From Streptomyces sp. NRRL F-6492 (GTDB taxonomy: Bacteria > Actinomycetota > Actinomycetes > Streptomycetales > Streptomycetaceae), in NCBI RefSeq assembly GCF_001280125.1, contig NZ_LGEG01000080.1, forward strand, positions 1-64,000: 64,000 bases of DNA, given 5' to 3'. This document shows, piece after piece, positions 17,150 through 25,644 of this stretch. Each line of letters begins with the position of its first letter. Position 1 is the first letter of the stretch. The notes beneath the pieces are model-generated. The model was not told the DNA's origin and did not search any database. It worked only from the letters and a program-made list of their open reading frames with translations. The translations under genes and the position numbers were made by a program.

Positions 17150-17782
17150 GTGAAGCTGACGAAGAAGTCCCACGCCTGCGTCCGGCTGGAGAAGGACGGG
17201 CGGACGCTCGTCCTCGATCCCGGCGGGTTCACCGAGGGGGACGCCGCCCTCGGGGCCGACGCGCTGCTCGTCACCCACGAGCATCCCGACCACTTCGACG
17301 AGGGCCGGCTGCGGGCCGCCCTGGAGGCGAACCCGGCCGCCGAGATCTGGACGCTGCGCAGCGTCGCCGAGCGGATCTCGGCGGCCTTCCCCGGCCGGGT
17401 GCACACCGTCGGCCACGGCGACGCCTTCACGGCCGCCGGGTTCGACGTCCAGGTGCACGGCGAGCTGCACGCGGTGATCCACCCCGACATCCCGCGCATC
17501 ACCAACGTGGGCTACCTCGTCGACGGCTCCGTCTTCCACCCCGGCGACGCGCTCACCGTGCCCGACCACCCCGTCGACACGCTCCTGCTGCCCGTCATGG
17601 CCCCCTGGAACAAGATCTCCGAGGTCATCGACTACGTGCGCGAGCTGAAGCCGCGCCGGGCGTACGACATCCACGACGCCCTGCTCACCGACCTCGCCCG
17701 GCCGATCTACGACCGCCAGATCGGCGAACTCGGCGGCACCGACCACTCCCGGCTCGCCCCGGGGCACTCCGCCGACGTCTGA
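17150..17782 (+). CDS. UlaG-like metallo-beta-lactamase-fold hydrolase
   Basis: 210 residues beginning MKLTKKSHACVRLEKDGRTL, the standard start of the UlaG-like (YtnP/lactonase-type) subgroup. The motif THEHPDH gives the metal site; DIHDALLTD and the GHSADV end complete it. Such proteins are zinc-dependent hydrolases of unknown substrate, cytoplasmic here because no signal is present. The start is probably leaderless. It stands in a run of same-strand genes (PcaL, this gene, exonuclease III) that need not be functionally related, since each has its own promoter. Confidence 0.75.
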   Translation: MKLTKKSHACVRLEKDGRTLVLDPGGFTEGDAALGADALLVTHEHPDHFDEGRLRAALEANPAAEIWTLRSVAERISAAFPGRVHTVGHGDAFTAAGFDVQVHGELHAVIHPDIPRITNVGYLVDGSVFHPGDALTVPDHPVDTLLLPVMAPWNKISEVIDYVRELKPRRAYDIHDALLTDLARPIYDRQIGELGGTDHSRLAPGHSADV

Positions 17783-17821
17783 GACGGCCCCGGAGGACCG
17801 GCCGTTGTCGGTGCCCGCCAG

Positions 17822-17827
17822 TAGGCT
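17822..17827 (+). promoter_or_regulatory. -10 element of leaderless exonuclease gene
   Basis: TAGGCT followed by seven bases and the ATG at 17835, with no ribosome site. The layout fits leaderless transcription. Confidence 0.5.
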
Positions 17828-17834
17828 TGCGCCC

Positions 17835-18614
17835 ATGCGCATCGCCACCTGGAACGTCAACTCGATCACCGCCCGGCTGCCCCGTCTCCTGGCCTGGCTG
17901 GAGAGCAGCGGCACCGACGTGCTGTGCATCCAGGAGACCAAGTGCACCGCCGAGCAGTTCCCCACCGAGGAACTGCGCGAACTGGGCTACGAGTCGGCGG
18001 TCAACGCCACCGGACGGTGGAACGGCGTCGCGCTGCTCTCCCGCGTCGGCCTCGACGACGTGGTCACGGGCCTGCCCGGCGGCCCGGAGTACGACGGGGC
18101 GCAGGAGCCCCGGGCGGTCTCCGCGACCTGCGGCCCGGTCCGCGTCTGGTCGGTGTACGTGCCGAACGGCCGCGAGGTCGCCCACGAGCACTACGCCTAC
18201 AAGCTGCGCTGGCTTGAGGCGCTCAGGACGGCCGTCGGGGAGGACGCGGCGGGGGACCGCCCCTTCGCGGTCCTCGGCGACTACAACATCGCGCCGGCCG
18301 ACGAGGACGTCTGGGACGTCGCCGTCTTCGAGGGCGCCACGCACGTGACGGAGCCGGAGCGGGCCGCGCTCGCGGCCCTGCGCGAGACGGGCCTGCGCGA
18401 CGTGGTCCCGCGCCCCCTCAAGTACGACCACCCCTTCACCTACTGGGACTACCGCCAGCTCGGCTTCCCGAAGAACAAGGGCATGCGCATCGACCTGGTC
18501 TACGGCAACAAGTCCTTCGCCGAGGCGGTCGCGGACAGCTACGTGGACCGCGAGGAGCGCAAGGGCAAGGGCGCCTCGGACCACGCCCCCGTCGTCGTCG
18601 ACCTCGACGTGTAG
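17835..18614 (+). CDS. xth: Exodeoxyribonuclease III / AP endonuclease
   Basis: 259 residues. The endonuclease/exonuclease/phosphatase fold is clear: MRIATWNVNSITARLPRLL, CIQETKC with the metal-binding Glu, WNGVALLSR, VLGDYNIAP (Asp/Asn pair) and the terminal SDHAPVVVDL. MRIDLVYGN is the last strand before it. The protein cuts DNA at abasic sites during base-excision repair and removes 3' blocks. ATG 17835 was chosen over an upstream GTG because of the family start (MRIATWNVN) and the well-spaced -10. Not linked to the alkylation repair genes further right. Confidence 0.9.
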   Translation: MRIATWNVNSITARLPRLLAWLESSGTDVLCIQETKCTAEQFPTEELRELGYESAVNATGRWNGVALLSRVGLDDVVTGLPGGPEYDGAQEPRAVSATCGPVRVWSVYVPNGREVAHEHYAYKLRWLEALRTAVGEDAAGDRPFAVLGDYNIAPADEDVWDVAVFEGATHVTEPERAALAALRETGLRDVVPRPLKYDHPFTYWDYRQLGFPKNKGMRIDLVYGNKSFAEAVADSYVDREERKGKGASDHAPVVVDLDV

Positions 18615-18799
18615 GACCGCCCGCCCGGCGGATCGCGACCGGTCCGGGCGAATCACGGTCGGCCCGGTGCATCGGGGTCGGCCCCGGCGCATCGCGGCCG
18701 GTCACGGCGGTGTGCGGCCGTCCCGGCGGGGCGGCCGCCCGGAAACGATCTCCGCGCGCCGAGTGGTGGACCGGGAGGTGCCGGTGCGAGGCTGTTCGG

Positions 18800-19243
18800 A
18801 TGAACATCCCGTTTCTGGACAGCTGGCGCAAACGTCACCACCTCGACTCCCCGGGCTCCCCGCCGGCCGCCGCCTTCGACCGCGCCCCGGACGGGATGGC
18901 CGAGCTGTTCGCCGAGTGCGAGCTGCTGCGCACCCGGGTCGCGGAGGCCGGGGTGGCGCTCGACGACACCCCGCGCTCCCTCCAGGAGCTCGACCAGCTG
19001 CCGCCCCGCTGGCGGGAAGACCCGGAGGGACTGCCCTGGTTCGGGAACGACGCCGGGCTCTACCTCGGCACGGTGATCGTCCGCAACGTCCCGGCCGCCC
19101 GCTGGCAGATGCGCCCCGGCGGCGGCCCGGTGGTGCAGCTCGCCTCCGGCCGGGAGATCCAGGTCGTCGAGGCCGGTCTCGACTGGGCGATGACGGGCGC
19201 GCCGCAGCTCTCCCAGGTGTACGCGGAGGCCGCCGAGTACTGA
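18800..19243 (+). CDS. DUF6278-like hypothetical protein
   Basis: 147 residues: MNIPFLDSWRKRHHLDSPGS, then LFAECELLRTRVAEAGVALD, LQELDQLPPRWREDPEGLPW, GNDAGLYLGTVIVRNVPAAR and VQLASGREIQVVEAGLDWAM. From memory this is the streptomycete DUF6278 family, which often follows exonuclease III. The pattern NDAGLYLGTVI resembles small proteins that bind or judge substrate lists, but nothing enzymatic is visible. No signal peptide. No ribosome site is evident directly before the ATG. Confidence 0.65.
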   Translation: MNIPFLDSWRKRHHLDSPGSPPAAAFDRAPDGMAELFAECELLRTRVAEAGVALDDTPRSLQELDQLPPRWREDPEGLPWFGNDAGLYLGTVIVRNVPAARWQMRPGGGPVVQLASGREIQVVEAGLDWAMTGAPQLSQVYAEAAEY

Positions 19244-19311
19244 CGCGGACCCCTTGGCCCGCCACCCTTCCGCAGTAAATACGGCTTATCCATGTTTCAC
19301 GTGTGTCGCCC

Positions 19312-19380
19312 TTGAAGTCCCTTTTGCGGTGGATAGTTTGCCTGGACCGCGGCCCCCACGGGTGACGCGGCCCCCACGGG
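19312..19380 (+). promoter_or_regulatory. Promoter and direct repeats before gluABCD
   Basis: TTGAAG (19312-19317) and TAGTTT (19334-19339) are 16 bases apart in a locally A/T-richer stretch and form a plausible housekeeping promoter. Downstream, GCGGCCCCCACGGG occurs twice (19349-19362, 19367-19380), exactly 18 bases apart. The repeats may be a regulator site in the leader. Confidence 0.45.
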
Positions 19381-19417
19381 AAACGCGACACCGCTGAGGA
19401 ATGGGGCAGGGCAGCGC

Positions 19418-20165
19418 ATGGCCGTCGTCGATCCGCTGATCGAACTGCGTGGCGTCAACAAACACTTCGGCGCCCTGCACGTCCTCCAGTCCGTCGACCT
19501 CACCGTCGGCCGCGGGGAGGTGGTCGTCGTCATCGGCCCCTCCGGATCCGGCAAGTCCACCCTCTGCCGGGCGATGAACCGCCTGGAGCGCGTCGAGTCG
19601 GGCGAGATCCTCATCGACGGACAGCCGCTCCCCGAGGAGGGCCGGGCGCTGGCCCGGCTGCGGGCCGAGGTCGGCATGGTCTTCCAGTCGTTCAACCTCT
19701 TCGCGCACAAGACCGTCCTCGCGAACGTCTCCCTCGCGCAGATCAAGGTCCGGGGGCGCAAGAAGGAGGAGGCCGACCGGCGTTCGCGCGCACTCCTCGC
19801 CCGGGTCGGACTCGCTTCGCAGGCCGACAAGTTCCCGGCCCAGCTCTCCGGCGGCCAGCAGCAGCGCGTGGCGATCGCCCGCGCGCTCGCGATGGACCCG
19901 AAGGTCATGCTCTTCGACGAGCCGACCTCGGCCCTCGACCCCGAGATGATCAACCGAGGTCCTGGAGGTCATGCGGCAGCTGGCCCGGGACGGCATGACG
20001 ATGGTGGTCGTCACCCACGAGATGGGCTTCGCGCGGTCCGCCGCCAACCGGGTCGTCTTCATGGCCGACGGCCGGATCGTCGAGGACCGCGCGCCGGAGG
20101 AGTTCTTCACCGCCCCGCGCAGCGAGCGCGCCAAGGACTTCCTCTCCAAGATCCTCAAGCACTGA
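19418..20165 (+). pseudogene. gluA: Glutamate ABC transporter ATPase, single-base frameshift
   Basis: Walker A is GPSGSGKST, signature LSGGQQQR, Walker [13 protein letters not shown]. The frame runs normally to DPEMIN, then an extra C (about 19954) shifts it; the other frame continues as [39 protein letters not shown] and ends at 20165. The expected junction MINEVLEVM is restored by removing one C from AACCGAG. Without correction the protein lacks the switch His and the C-terminal part. The following genes are a binding protein and two permeases, so this is gluA of the gluABCD uptake system. Whether the extra base is real or a sequencing error is undecided. Confidence 0.85.
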
Positions 20166-20178
20166 CCGGACGGGAACC

Positions 20179-21035
20179 ATGCAGCGTACGCACCGGACCC
20201 TGGCCGCGCTCGCCCTGCTGCTCGCCGCGGCGGCGGCGCTCGGCGGCTGCGGCCGGGAGGGCAGCCCGCCCGTCAAGGGCCCGCAGCCCGACCAACTCCC
20301 CGTCTACCAGGTGCGGTCGGACTTCACCCTGCCCGACTCGGCCACCTGGAACCGGGCGAAGAAGCGCGGCCGGCTCGTCGTCGGCGCCAAGGAGGACCAG
20401 CCCTACATGGGGGAGAAGGACCCCGCCTCCGGCCGCTACTCCGGCTTCGACATCGAGATCGCCAAGATGATGGCGGCCTCCCTCGGCAGAACGGCCAGAT
20501 CGACTACTACGTCGGCACGTACACCATCAACGACAACCGCAAGAAGCTCGTGGGGTTCGCCGGGCCGTACTACCTGGCCGGACAGTCCCTCCTCGTCCGC
20601 ACCGACGAGCACGACATCGACGGACCCCAGGACCTCGCCGGCAAGCGGGTCTGCTCCGCCGCGGGCTCCACCCCGTACCAGCGGATCGAGAAGGACCACC
20701 CGCAGGCCGAACTCGTCGCCTACGACACGTACTCCGTCTGCGTGGACAACCTGCTGACCTTCCAGGTCGACGCGGTCACCACCGACGACACAATCCTCCT
20801 CGGCTACGCGGCCAAGGTCCCCGACGAGCTCAAGGTGGTCGGCAGGCCGTTCTCCGAGGAGCCGTACGGCATCGGCGTCCCCCGCGACGACAACGCGCTC
20901 CGCTTCGCCCTCGACGACGCCCTCGCCGCCCACGAGGAGAGCGGCGACTGGAAGAAGGCGTACGACGCCACCCTCGGCCTCTCCGGGGTCCCCGCCCCGC
21001 CGCCGCCCGCCATCGACCGCTACCCCGCGGGCTGA
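20179..21035 (+). pseudogene. gluB: Glutamate-binding lipoprotein, internal deletion with frame loss
   Basis: Signal peptide with lipobox (ALGGCG, Cys near residue 24), then LVVGAKEDQPYMGEKDPASG and FDIEIAKMMAASLG. At 20486/20487 the frame changes and resumes with QNGQIDYYVGTYTINDNRKK and the rest of the receptor to IDRYPAG. Family members have about 20 residues between SLG and QNGQ (a stretch containing SANRE), so roughly 60 bases appear missing, not a multiple of three. The second part encodes most of the ligand-binding lobes. As read, no full receptor is made and glutamate uptake by this operon should fail unless the assembly is wrong. Confidence 0.8.
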
Positions 21036-21054
21036 TCCGCAGGAGCCTCCCGAC

Positions 21055-21699
21055 ATGGACGTCCTGACCGACAACTTCTCGATCTACGGAAAGGGGTTCC
21101 TCGGCACCGTCGAACTCACCGTCTACGCCTCGGCGCTCGCCCTCGTCCTGGGCTTCGTCATGGCCTCCTTCCGGGTCGCGCCCGTCGGCTCCCTCCGGGT
21201 CTTCGGCACGACCTGGGTGACCGTCCTGCGCAACACCCCCCTGACCCTGCTCTTCTTCGCGGTCATGCTGGGGCTGCCCCGCTTCGGACTCGTCCTGCCC
21301 TTCCAGCTGTTCGCGGTCCTCGCCCTCGGCTGCTACACCTCGGCCTTCGTCTGCGAGGTGCTGCGCTCCGGCATCAACACCGTGCCGCGCGGCCAGGGCG
21401 AGGCGGCCCGCAGCCTGGGCATGACCTTCACCCAGACCCTCGGCACGGTCGTCCTGCCGCAGGCCTTCCGCACCGTCATCCCGCCCATCGGCTCGACCCT
21501 GATCGCCCTCGCCAAGAACTCCGCGATCGCGGGCGCGTTCAGCGTCACCGAACTCCTCGGCACCTACAAGACGCTGAGCGAGCTCGGCTACAACATCGTC
21601 TGGACCTTCGTCTGGATCGCCGTCGGCTACCTGATCATCACCCTCACCATCAGCGCCCTCTTCCACGTGATGGAGAAGTGCTGGGGAGTCGCCCGATGA
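21055..21699 (+). CDS. gluC: Glutamate ABC transporter permease
   Basis: 214 residues, five hydrophobic segments. The inner-membrane permease motif of the polar amino acid group is present (RNTPLTLLFFAVMLGLPRF; EAARSLGMTFTQTLGTVVLPQAFR is the EAA loop that contacts the ATPase). An AGGAG site precedes ATG 21055. Its stop overlaps the next start by ATGA. It would pair with GluD to form the channel of the gluABCD importer, whose ATPase and receptor genes upstream are disrupted here. Confidence 0.9.
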   Translation: MDVLTDNFSIYGKGFLGTVELTVYASALALVLGFVMASFRVAPVGSLRVFGTTWVTVLRNTPLTLLFFAVMLGLPRFGLVLPFQLFAVLALGCYTSAFVCEVLRSGINTVPRGQGEAARSLGMTFTQTLGTVVLPQAFRTVIPPIGSTLIALAKNSAIAGAFSVTELLGTYKTLSELGYNIVWTFVWIAVGYLIITLTISALFHVMEKCWGVAR

Positions 21700-22556
21700 C
21701 CACCGAGTCCACCGCCCTCTACGACGTCCCCGGGCCCGGCGCCCGGCGGCGCCACCTCCTCTACGGCCTCCTCTCCACCGCCGTGATCCTCGCCCTGGCC
21801 GGCTGGATCCTCCACCTCCTGTTCGACACCGGGCAGTTCACCTCCGCCAAGTGGTCGCCCTTCCTCTACGAGGGCATCCAGGAGCTGCTGCTCAGGGGCC
21901 TCGGCAACACCCTGAAGGCCTTCGCCTGCGCGTCGGTCCTCTCGCTCGTCCTCGGCGCCGTCCTGGCCGCCGGACGCCTCTCCGAACACCGCGTCCTGCG
22001 CTGGACCTCCACCCTCTTCGTGGAGTTCTTCCGCGCCATGCCCGTCCTCGTGATGATCTTCTTCGTCTTCGTGGCGCTGAAGGCGCAGCCGCTGCCCGCC
22101 CTGGTCACCGGACTGACCCTCTACAACGGCTCCGTGCTCGCCGAGGTCTTCCGCACCGGCGTCCACGCCGTCGCACGCGGCCAGGGCGAGGCCGCGTACG
22201 CGCTCGGCATGCGCAAGACGCAGGTGATGACGTACGTCCTCGTGCCCCAGGCCGTCCGCGCGATGCTGCCCGCCATCATCAGCCAGCTGGTGGTGGCCCT
22301 GAAGGACACCTCGCTCGGATTCCTCATCACCTACGAGGAGTTCCTGCACGCGGGCAAGCTGATCGCGTCCGACCTCGACTACGACCTGCCGTTCATCCCC
22401 GTCGTGCTCGTCATCTCGCCGATCTACATCGGGATGTGCGTGCTGCTCTCCTGGTGCGCCACCCGGGTGGCCCGCAGGGAGCGCCGCGACCCGAGGACGA
22501 AGGCCGCGGACGTCGCTCCGGCCGGACCGGGAGGGCCGCCGCCGGGACAGGGGTAG
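21696..22556 (+). CDS. gluD: Glutamate ABC transporter permease
   Basis: 286 residues from the ATG that overlaps the gluC stop. The EAA loop reads EAAYALGMRKTQVMTYVLVP with QAVRAMLPAI following. An N-terminal extension with one extra hydrophobic segment (STAVILALAGWILHLLF) precedes the five core helices. The C terminus is a polar tail ending PPPGQG. Second permease of the gluABCD operon. A GC-rich hairpin (22557-22579) immediately follows the stop. Confidence 0.9.
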   Translation: MTTESTALYDVPGPGARRRHLLYGLLSTAVILALAGWILHLLFDTGQFTSAKWSPFLYEGIQELLLRGLGNTLKAFACASVLSLVLGAVLAAGRLSEHRVLRWTSTLFVEFFRAMPVLVMIFFVFVALKAQPLPALVTGLTLYNGSVLAEVFRTGVHAVARGQGEAAYALGMRKTQVMTYVLVPQAVRAMLPAIISQLVVALKDTSLGFLITYEEFLHAGKLIASDLDYDLPFIPVVLVISPIYIGMCVLLSWCATRVARRERRDPRTKAADVAPAGPGGPPPGQG

Positions 22557-22579
22557 CGGGCGGGAGCCGCACCCGCCCG
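22557..22579. terminator. Hairpin between convergent gluD and peptidase genes
   Basis: CGGGCGGG (22557-22564) pairs with CCCGCCCG (22572-22579) around a 7-base loop, right after the gluD stop. It could serve both converging genes. Confidence 0.5.
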
Positions 22580-22593
22580 GCGGCGGCCGGAGA

Positions 22594-24153
22594 TCACTCC
22601 TTCCGCAGCGGCACCGACACGTACGACGGGTCGGCCGCCGGGGAGGAGAAGGTCAGCTGCGCGCCGGTCGGGTTGTGCTCGATGTAGAGCGGGTCGACGG
22701 TGTCGACGACCAGCGCGAGCCGGTGCCCGGCGGGCACGTCGTACGCCGTGGAGAACAGCTCCAGGTCGACGACGAACGGCTGCCCCGGCGCCTTGCCGTG
22801 GAAGGTGTACGGGGCGTTGCTGACCAGCTTGCCGACGCCGAGCGGGCCCACGTCGTAGAGGTACGCGACGAGGGTGCCGCTCTCCTCGGTGGAGGCGACC
22901 GTGGTGTGCACCTTCACCGTGCCGCGCACCCGCTGCGGGGCGTCGTACCGCTCGGACTGCCAGACGCCGGCGAAGGAGCGGGGGAGGAGGGGGACGGAGA
23001 CGACGGGCGGGGTGCGGAGGAACTGGTCCAGGGCGTTGGTGAGCAGGGTGACCCCGCCGTTGGCGCCGGAGTCGACGTTCGCCCACACCCGCTGCGTGCC
23101 GCCGAGGTCGAACGTGCGCTGGTTCGCGTGCACGGACTTCCAGTCCGGATAGCCCTCGTAGCCGCCCGTCGAGCGGGACTTGAGCTGGACGGGCTGCTCG
23201 CGGTCGATGCCGTTGTCGGCGCCCTTGAGGTAACGGTCGAACCAGCGCCGGGCGTTGGTCCAGGTGTCGTTGGGCAGTCCGAAGAGACCGGTGAGTTCGG
23301 CGGTGGCGTGGTCGCCGGGGCGGAACTCCAGGCGCTTGGGGCCGGTGAGCTTCTCGTAGAAGCTCGCGTACTGGTTGGGCGGGAAGATGGTGTCGCCCCA
23401 GGCGTTGCCGAGCATGATCGCGGCGCCGTTGGCGTTGATCCGGTCCAGGTGGGTCACCGGGGAGCGCGTGCGGCCCCAGGCGATCATGTCCTCCTCCTTG
23501 GCCAGGTTGGAGGAGAGGAAGTCGCTGAGGATCTGCTTGAGTTCGGGGCCCGGGCGGCCGGTGAGGGCCCCGGCGCCGCCGAGCAGGGCGGCGGCCTGGA
23601 GGTGCTGGGTCCGGCCGCTGTAGATGGACTCGATGAGGTCGGCCCAGCCGCTGAGCGCGGTGACGGCCTTGACCCTCGGGTCGTGCGCGGCGGCGAGCAG
23701 GCTGATCCCGGCGCCGTACGAGACGCCTCCCATGCCCACCCGGTCGGGGTCGGCGGCGGTGTTGGCCAGGGCCCAGTCGATCACCTTGGAGGCGTCGGCG
23801 ACGTCCTTGGGGCCCGCGGTCTCGATCTCCCCGCCGGACTGCCAGAAGCCGCGCGAGTTGTAACTCACCACGACGTAACCGGCGTCGGCGAGCTTCTGCG
23901 CCGGGACGAGGTACTCGATCTGGGGCATGGCCCAGCTGGTGGGCAGCACGATCAGGGGGTGGCGGGCGCCGGCGGCGGACCCGGCGGGGGTGAGGACGTT
24001 CGCCTTGAGGACGGTGCCGCCCTCTCCCGCGATGTCGACGAAGCGGATGCCGGTGGAGCCGCCGGCCTCCGCGGCCTGCGCGGCGGGGGCGAGCCCGAGG
24101 GCCGTCCCGGCCACGAGGGCGGCCGAGACGGCGAGGACCAGGGATGTGCGCAC
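22594..24153 (-). CDS. Secreted alpha/beta hydrolase, X-Pro dipeptidyl-peptidase (S15/CocE) type
   Basis: 519 residues, GTG start with GAGGAG upstream. Signal peptide about 1-28 (AAQAAEA). The hydrolase core has NSRGFWQSGG, then GVSYGAGIS with the nucleophile Ser, DTIFPPNQYASFYEKLTGPK (Asp region) and FRPGDHATAE (His). The C-terminal jelly-roll domain (about 370-515: GTVKVHTTVASTEESGTLVA) is typical of CocE/NonD and S15 peptidases. Likely an extracellular peptidase or esterase; the exact substrate is not readable. It lies downstream of the TPR gene with 105 bases between, including a cluster of GGTAA motifs. Confidence 0.8.
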   Translation of the reverse strand: MRTSLVLAVSAALVAGTALGLAPAAQAAEAGGSTGIRFVDIAGEGGTVLKANVLTPAGSAAGARHPLIVLPTSWAMPQIEYLVPAQKLADAGYVVVSYNSRGFWQSGGEIETAGPKDVADASKVIDWALANTAADPDRVGMGGVSYGAGISLLAAAHDPRVKAVTALSGWADLIESIYSGRTQHLQAAALLGGAGALTGRPGPELKQILSDFLSSNLAKEEDMIAWGRTRSPVTHLDRINANGAAIMLGNAWGDTIFPPNQYASFYEKLTGPKRLEFRPGDHATAELTGLFGLPNDTWTNARRWFDRYLKGADNGIDREQPVQLKSRSTGGYEGYPDWKSVHANQRTFDLGGTQRVWANVDSGANGGVTLLTNALDQFLRTPPVVSVPLLPRSFAGVWQSERYDAPQRVRGTVKVHTTVASTEESGTLVAYLYDVGPLGVGKLVSNAPYTFHGKAPGQPFVVDLELFSTAYDVPAGHRLALVVDTVDPLYIEHNPTGAQLTFSSPAADPSYVSVPLRKE

Positions 24154-24218
24154 GGGGCACTCCTCACTGGGGACGCCGATGGGTGGTCGGCGATGGGGGG
24201 CAGCGAAAGTGACCCGAC

Positions 24219-24273
24219 GGTAACCGCAGGTGCTTACCCGAGGTAACTCCCCGGTAAGTTACGTGGCGGTAAC
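24219..24273. promoter_or_regulatory. Cluster of GGTAA motifs upstream of the peptidase gene
   Basis: GGTAAC at 24219-24224, 24242-24247 and 24268-24273, GGTAAG at 24253-24258, and TTACC in the opposite sense at 24234-24238. Such density in a GC-rich genome suggests a protein-binding region. It overlaps the 3' end of the TPR gene. Confidence 0.35.
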
Positions 24274-25521
24274 GATTGGCGTCCGGTCGGCACCGCCGAA
24301 CAGGCCCACGGCCTCCGCGAAGTCCGCGCGGGCCTCCTGGTACCGCTCGGCCGCGACGAGGAACATCGCCCGGTCGGTCAGGGCCCGGGGGAGTCCTTCC
24401 GCCGAGCGCCGGGCGAGCGCCACCTCCTCGTCGAAGAGCGGCCGGAGCGGTTCCTCGATCCGATGGGTGCGGTTCTCGTGGAAGAGGGCGGACCGCACGG
24501 TCAGCCGGCGGTGCACGGCCGCGAGTTCGGTGAGCCGCCCCGCCGCCGACAGGCGCGCGGCCTCGGCCTCCAGGGCGGGGACGCCGTCGAAGTAGGCCTT
24601 CCGCGTGTCCCGCGACCAGCGGTGGAGGTGGGTGCCGAACGCTGGCGCCGGGGCCTCCGGCGACGCGGGAGGCTCCGCCGTCCGGGCCGACAGGGCGTAC
24701 GGGGTGGTCCACCAGGAGAGGATGTCGCTCCAGTTCCTGGGCTCGCCGGACTCCGCGAGCCGGTCGAGGACCGCGAGGGCCTCCCGCCGGTCCGCGCCGG
24801 CCTCCCCGTGCCGTCCGGCGGCGTCCAGCATCCGGGAGCGGTGCACGAGTTCCCACACCAGGCGGGCCAGCGGGGCGGAGCCGCTCTCCGTCTCCCGCCG
24901 CGTGTCGTCCACGAGACCGGTGAAGACCGCCACCGCCTCCTCGCGCCGGCCGGCCGCCTCCAGCTCCGCCGCCCGCGCGACCGCAGACCAGAAGGAGTCC
25001 TCGGTCTCCGCGCCGGCGCCCCGCATCCGCAGGTCCGCCGCCTCCCCGTGGCGCCCCTCCTCGGCCAGTACGACGGCCAGCCGACCGCTTCCGCGCTCCG
25101 GATACGCCGCCTGCCCCCGCTCGAAGCCGAGCCGCCCGGCCTCGGCCATCTCCTCGCACACCGCGCGTCCCTCGGCCCGCCGCCCCAGCTCGAAGAGCGT
25201 GCGTTCGTAGTCCCTCAGGGCGCCGAGGAGCAGGTCCGTCCTCCTCGGGTGGTCGGCGCCGATGCGGCGGGCCGCGTCCACGGCCTCCGCGTACAGCACC
25301 AGTTCCCGCTCCGGGCCGCGCCTGCGCCCCACCTCGTCCCCGTACCGGCCCAGCGCTCCGGCGAGCTTCGGCAGATACGCCGCCGGGCTCACCCTCGCCA
25401 GGACCCGGTACGCCTCGACCTCCTGGGCCAGGCCGAGCCGCCCCGACCCGAGCAGCATCGTCCTCGCCCGCAGGACCGCGTCCTGATCGATGTTCTGACC
25501 GGTGTTCTCGGAGTGATTCAT
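24259..25521 (-). CDS. Tetratricopeptide-like helical repeat protein
   Basis: 420 residues, almost wholly helical with repeating units of about 40 residues (e.g. RARTMLLGSGRLGLAQEVEA, DAARRIGADHPRRTDLLLGA, RALTDRAMFLVAAERYQEAR). Acidic and Arg-rich with no signal peptide or membrane segment, so a cytoplasmic scaffold. Family: streptomycete TPR-type proteins of unknown partner. The ATG is preceded by a leaderless-type promoter. The gene ends in TAA, uncommon here. Its helix-turn-helix or enzyme partner, if any, is not adjacent. Confidence 0.7.
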   Translation of the reverse strand: MNHSENTGQNIDQDAVLRARTMLLGSGRLGLAQEVEAYRVLARVSPAAYLPKLAGALGRYGDEVGRRRGPERELVLYAEAVDAARRIGADHPRRTDLLLGALRDYERTLFELGRRAEGRAVCEEMAEAGRLGFERGQAAYPERGSGRLAVVLAEEGRHGEAADLRMRGAGAETEDSFWSAVARAAELEAAGRREEAVAVFTGLVDDTRRETESGSAPLARLVWELVHRSRMLDAAGRHGEAGADRREALAVLDRLAESGEPRNWSDILSWWTTPYALSARTAEPPASPEAPAPAFGTHLHRWSRDTRKAYFDGVPALEAEAARLSAAGRLTELAAVHRRLTVRSALFHENRTHRIEEPLRPLFDEEVALARRSAEGLPRALTDRAMFLVAAERYQEARADFAEAVGLFGGADRTPIVTAT

Positions 25522-25528
25522 GACGGTG

Positions 25529-25558
25529 ATTCTGGGAGCCGGGGGAGGGACCGGACAA
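25529..25558 (-). promoter_or_regulatory. Promoter of the TPR gene
   Basis: On the minus strand TTGTCC (25558-25553) and CAGAAT (25534-25529) are 18 bases apart, and seven bases separate CAGAAT from the ATG at 25521. No ribosome site is present, which fits a leaderless transcript. Confidence 0.5.
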
Positions 25559-25644
25559 GGCTCGCGAACTGTGCGTTCGGTCCTACGAAAAACGCCTCTG
25601 ACCTGTCATGATGGTGACGTCTTCACCCCGTCGGGCCCCTCCGG

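Noticed and set aside
15982..18348. 788-codon plus-strand frame across three genes
   Set aside because: Arg/Pro-rich out-of-frame reading of pcaL, the UlaG-like gene and xth.
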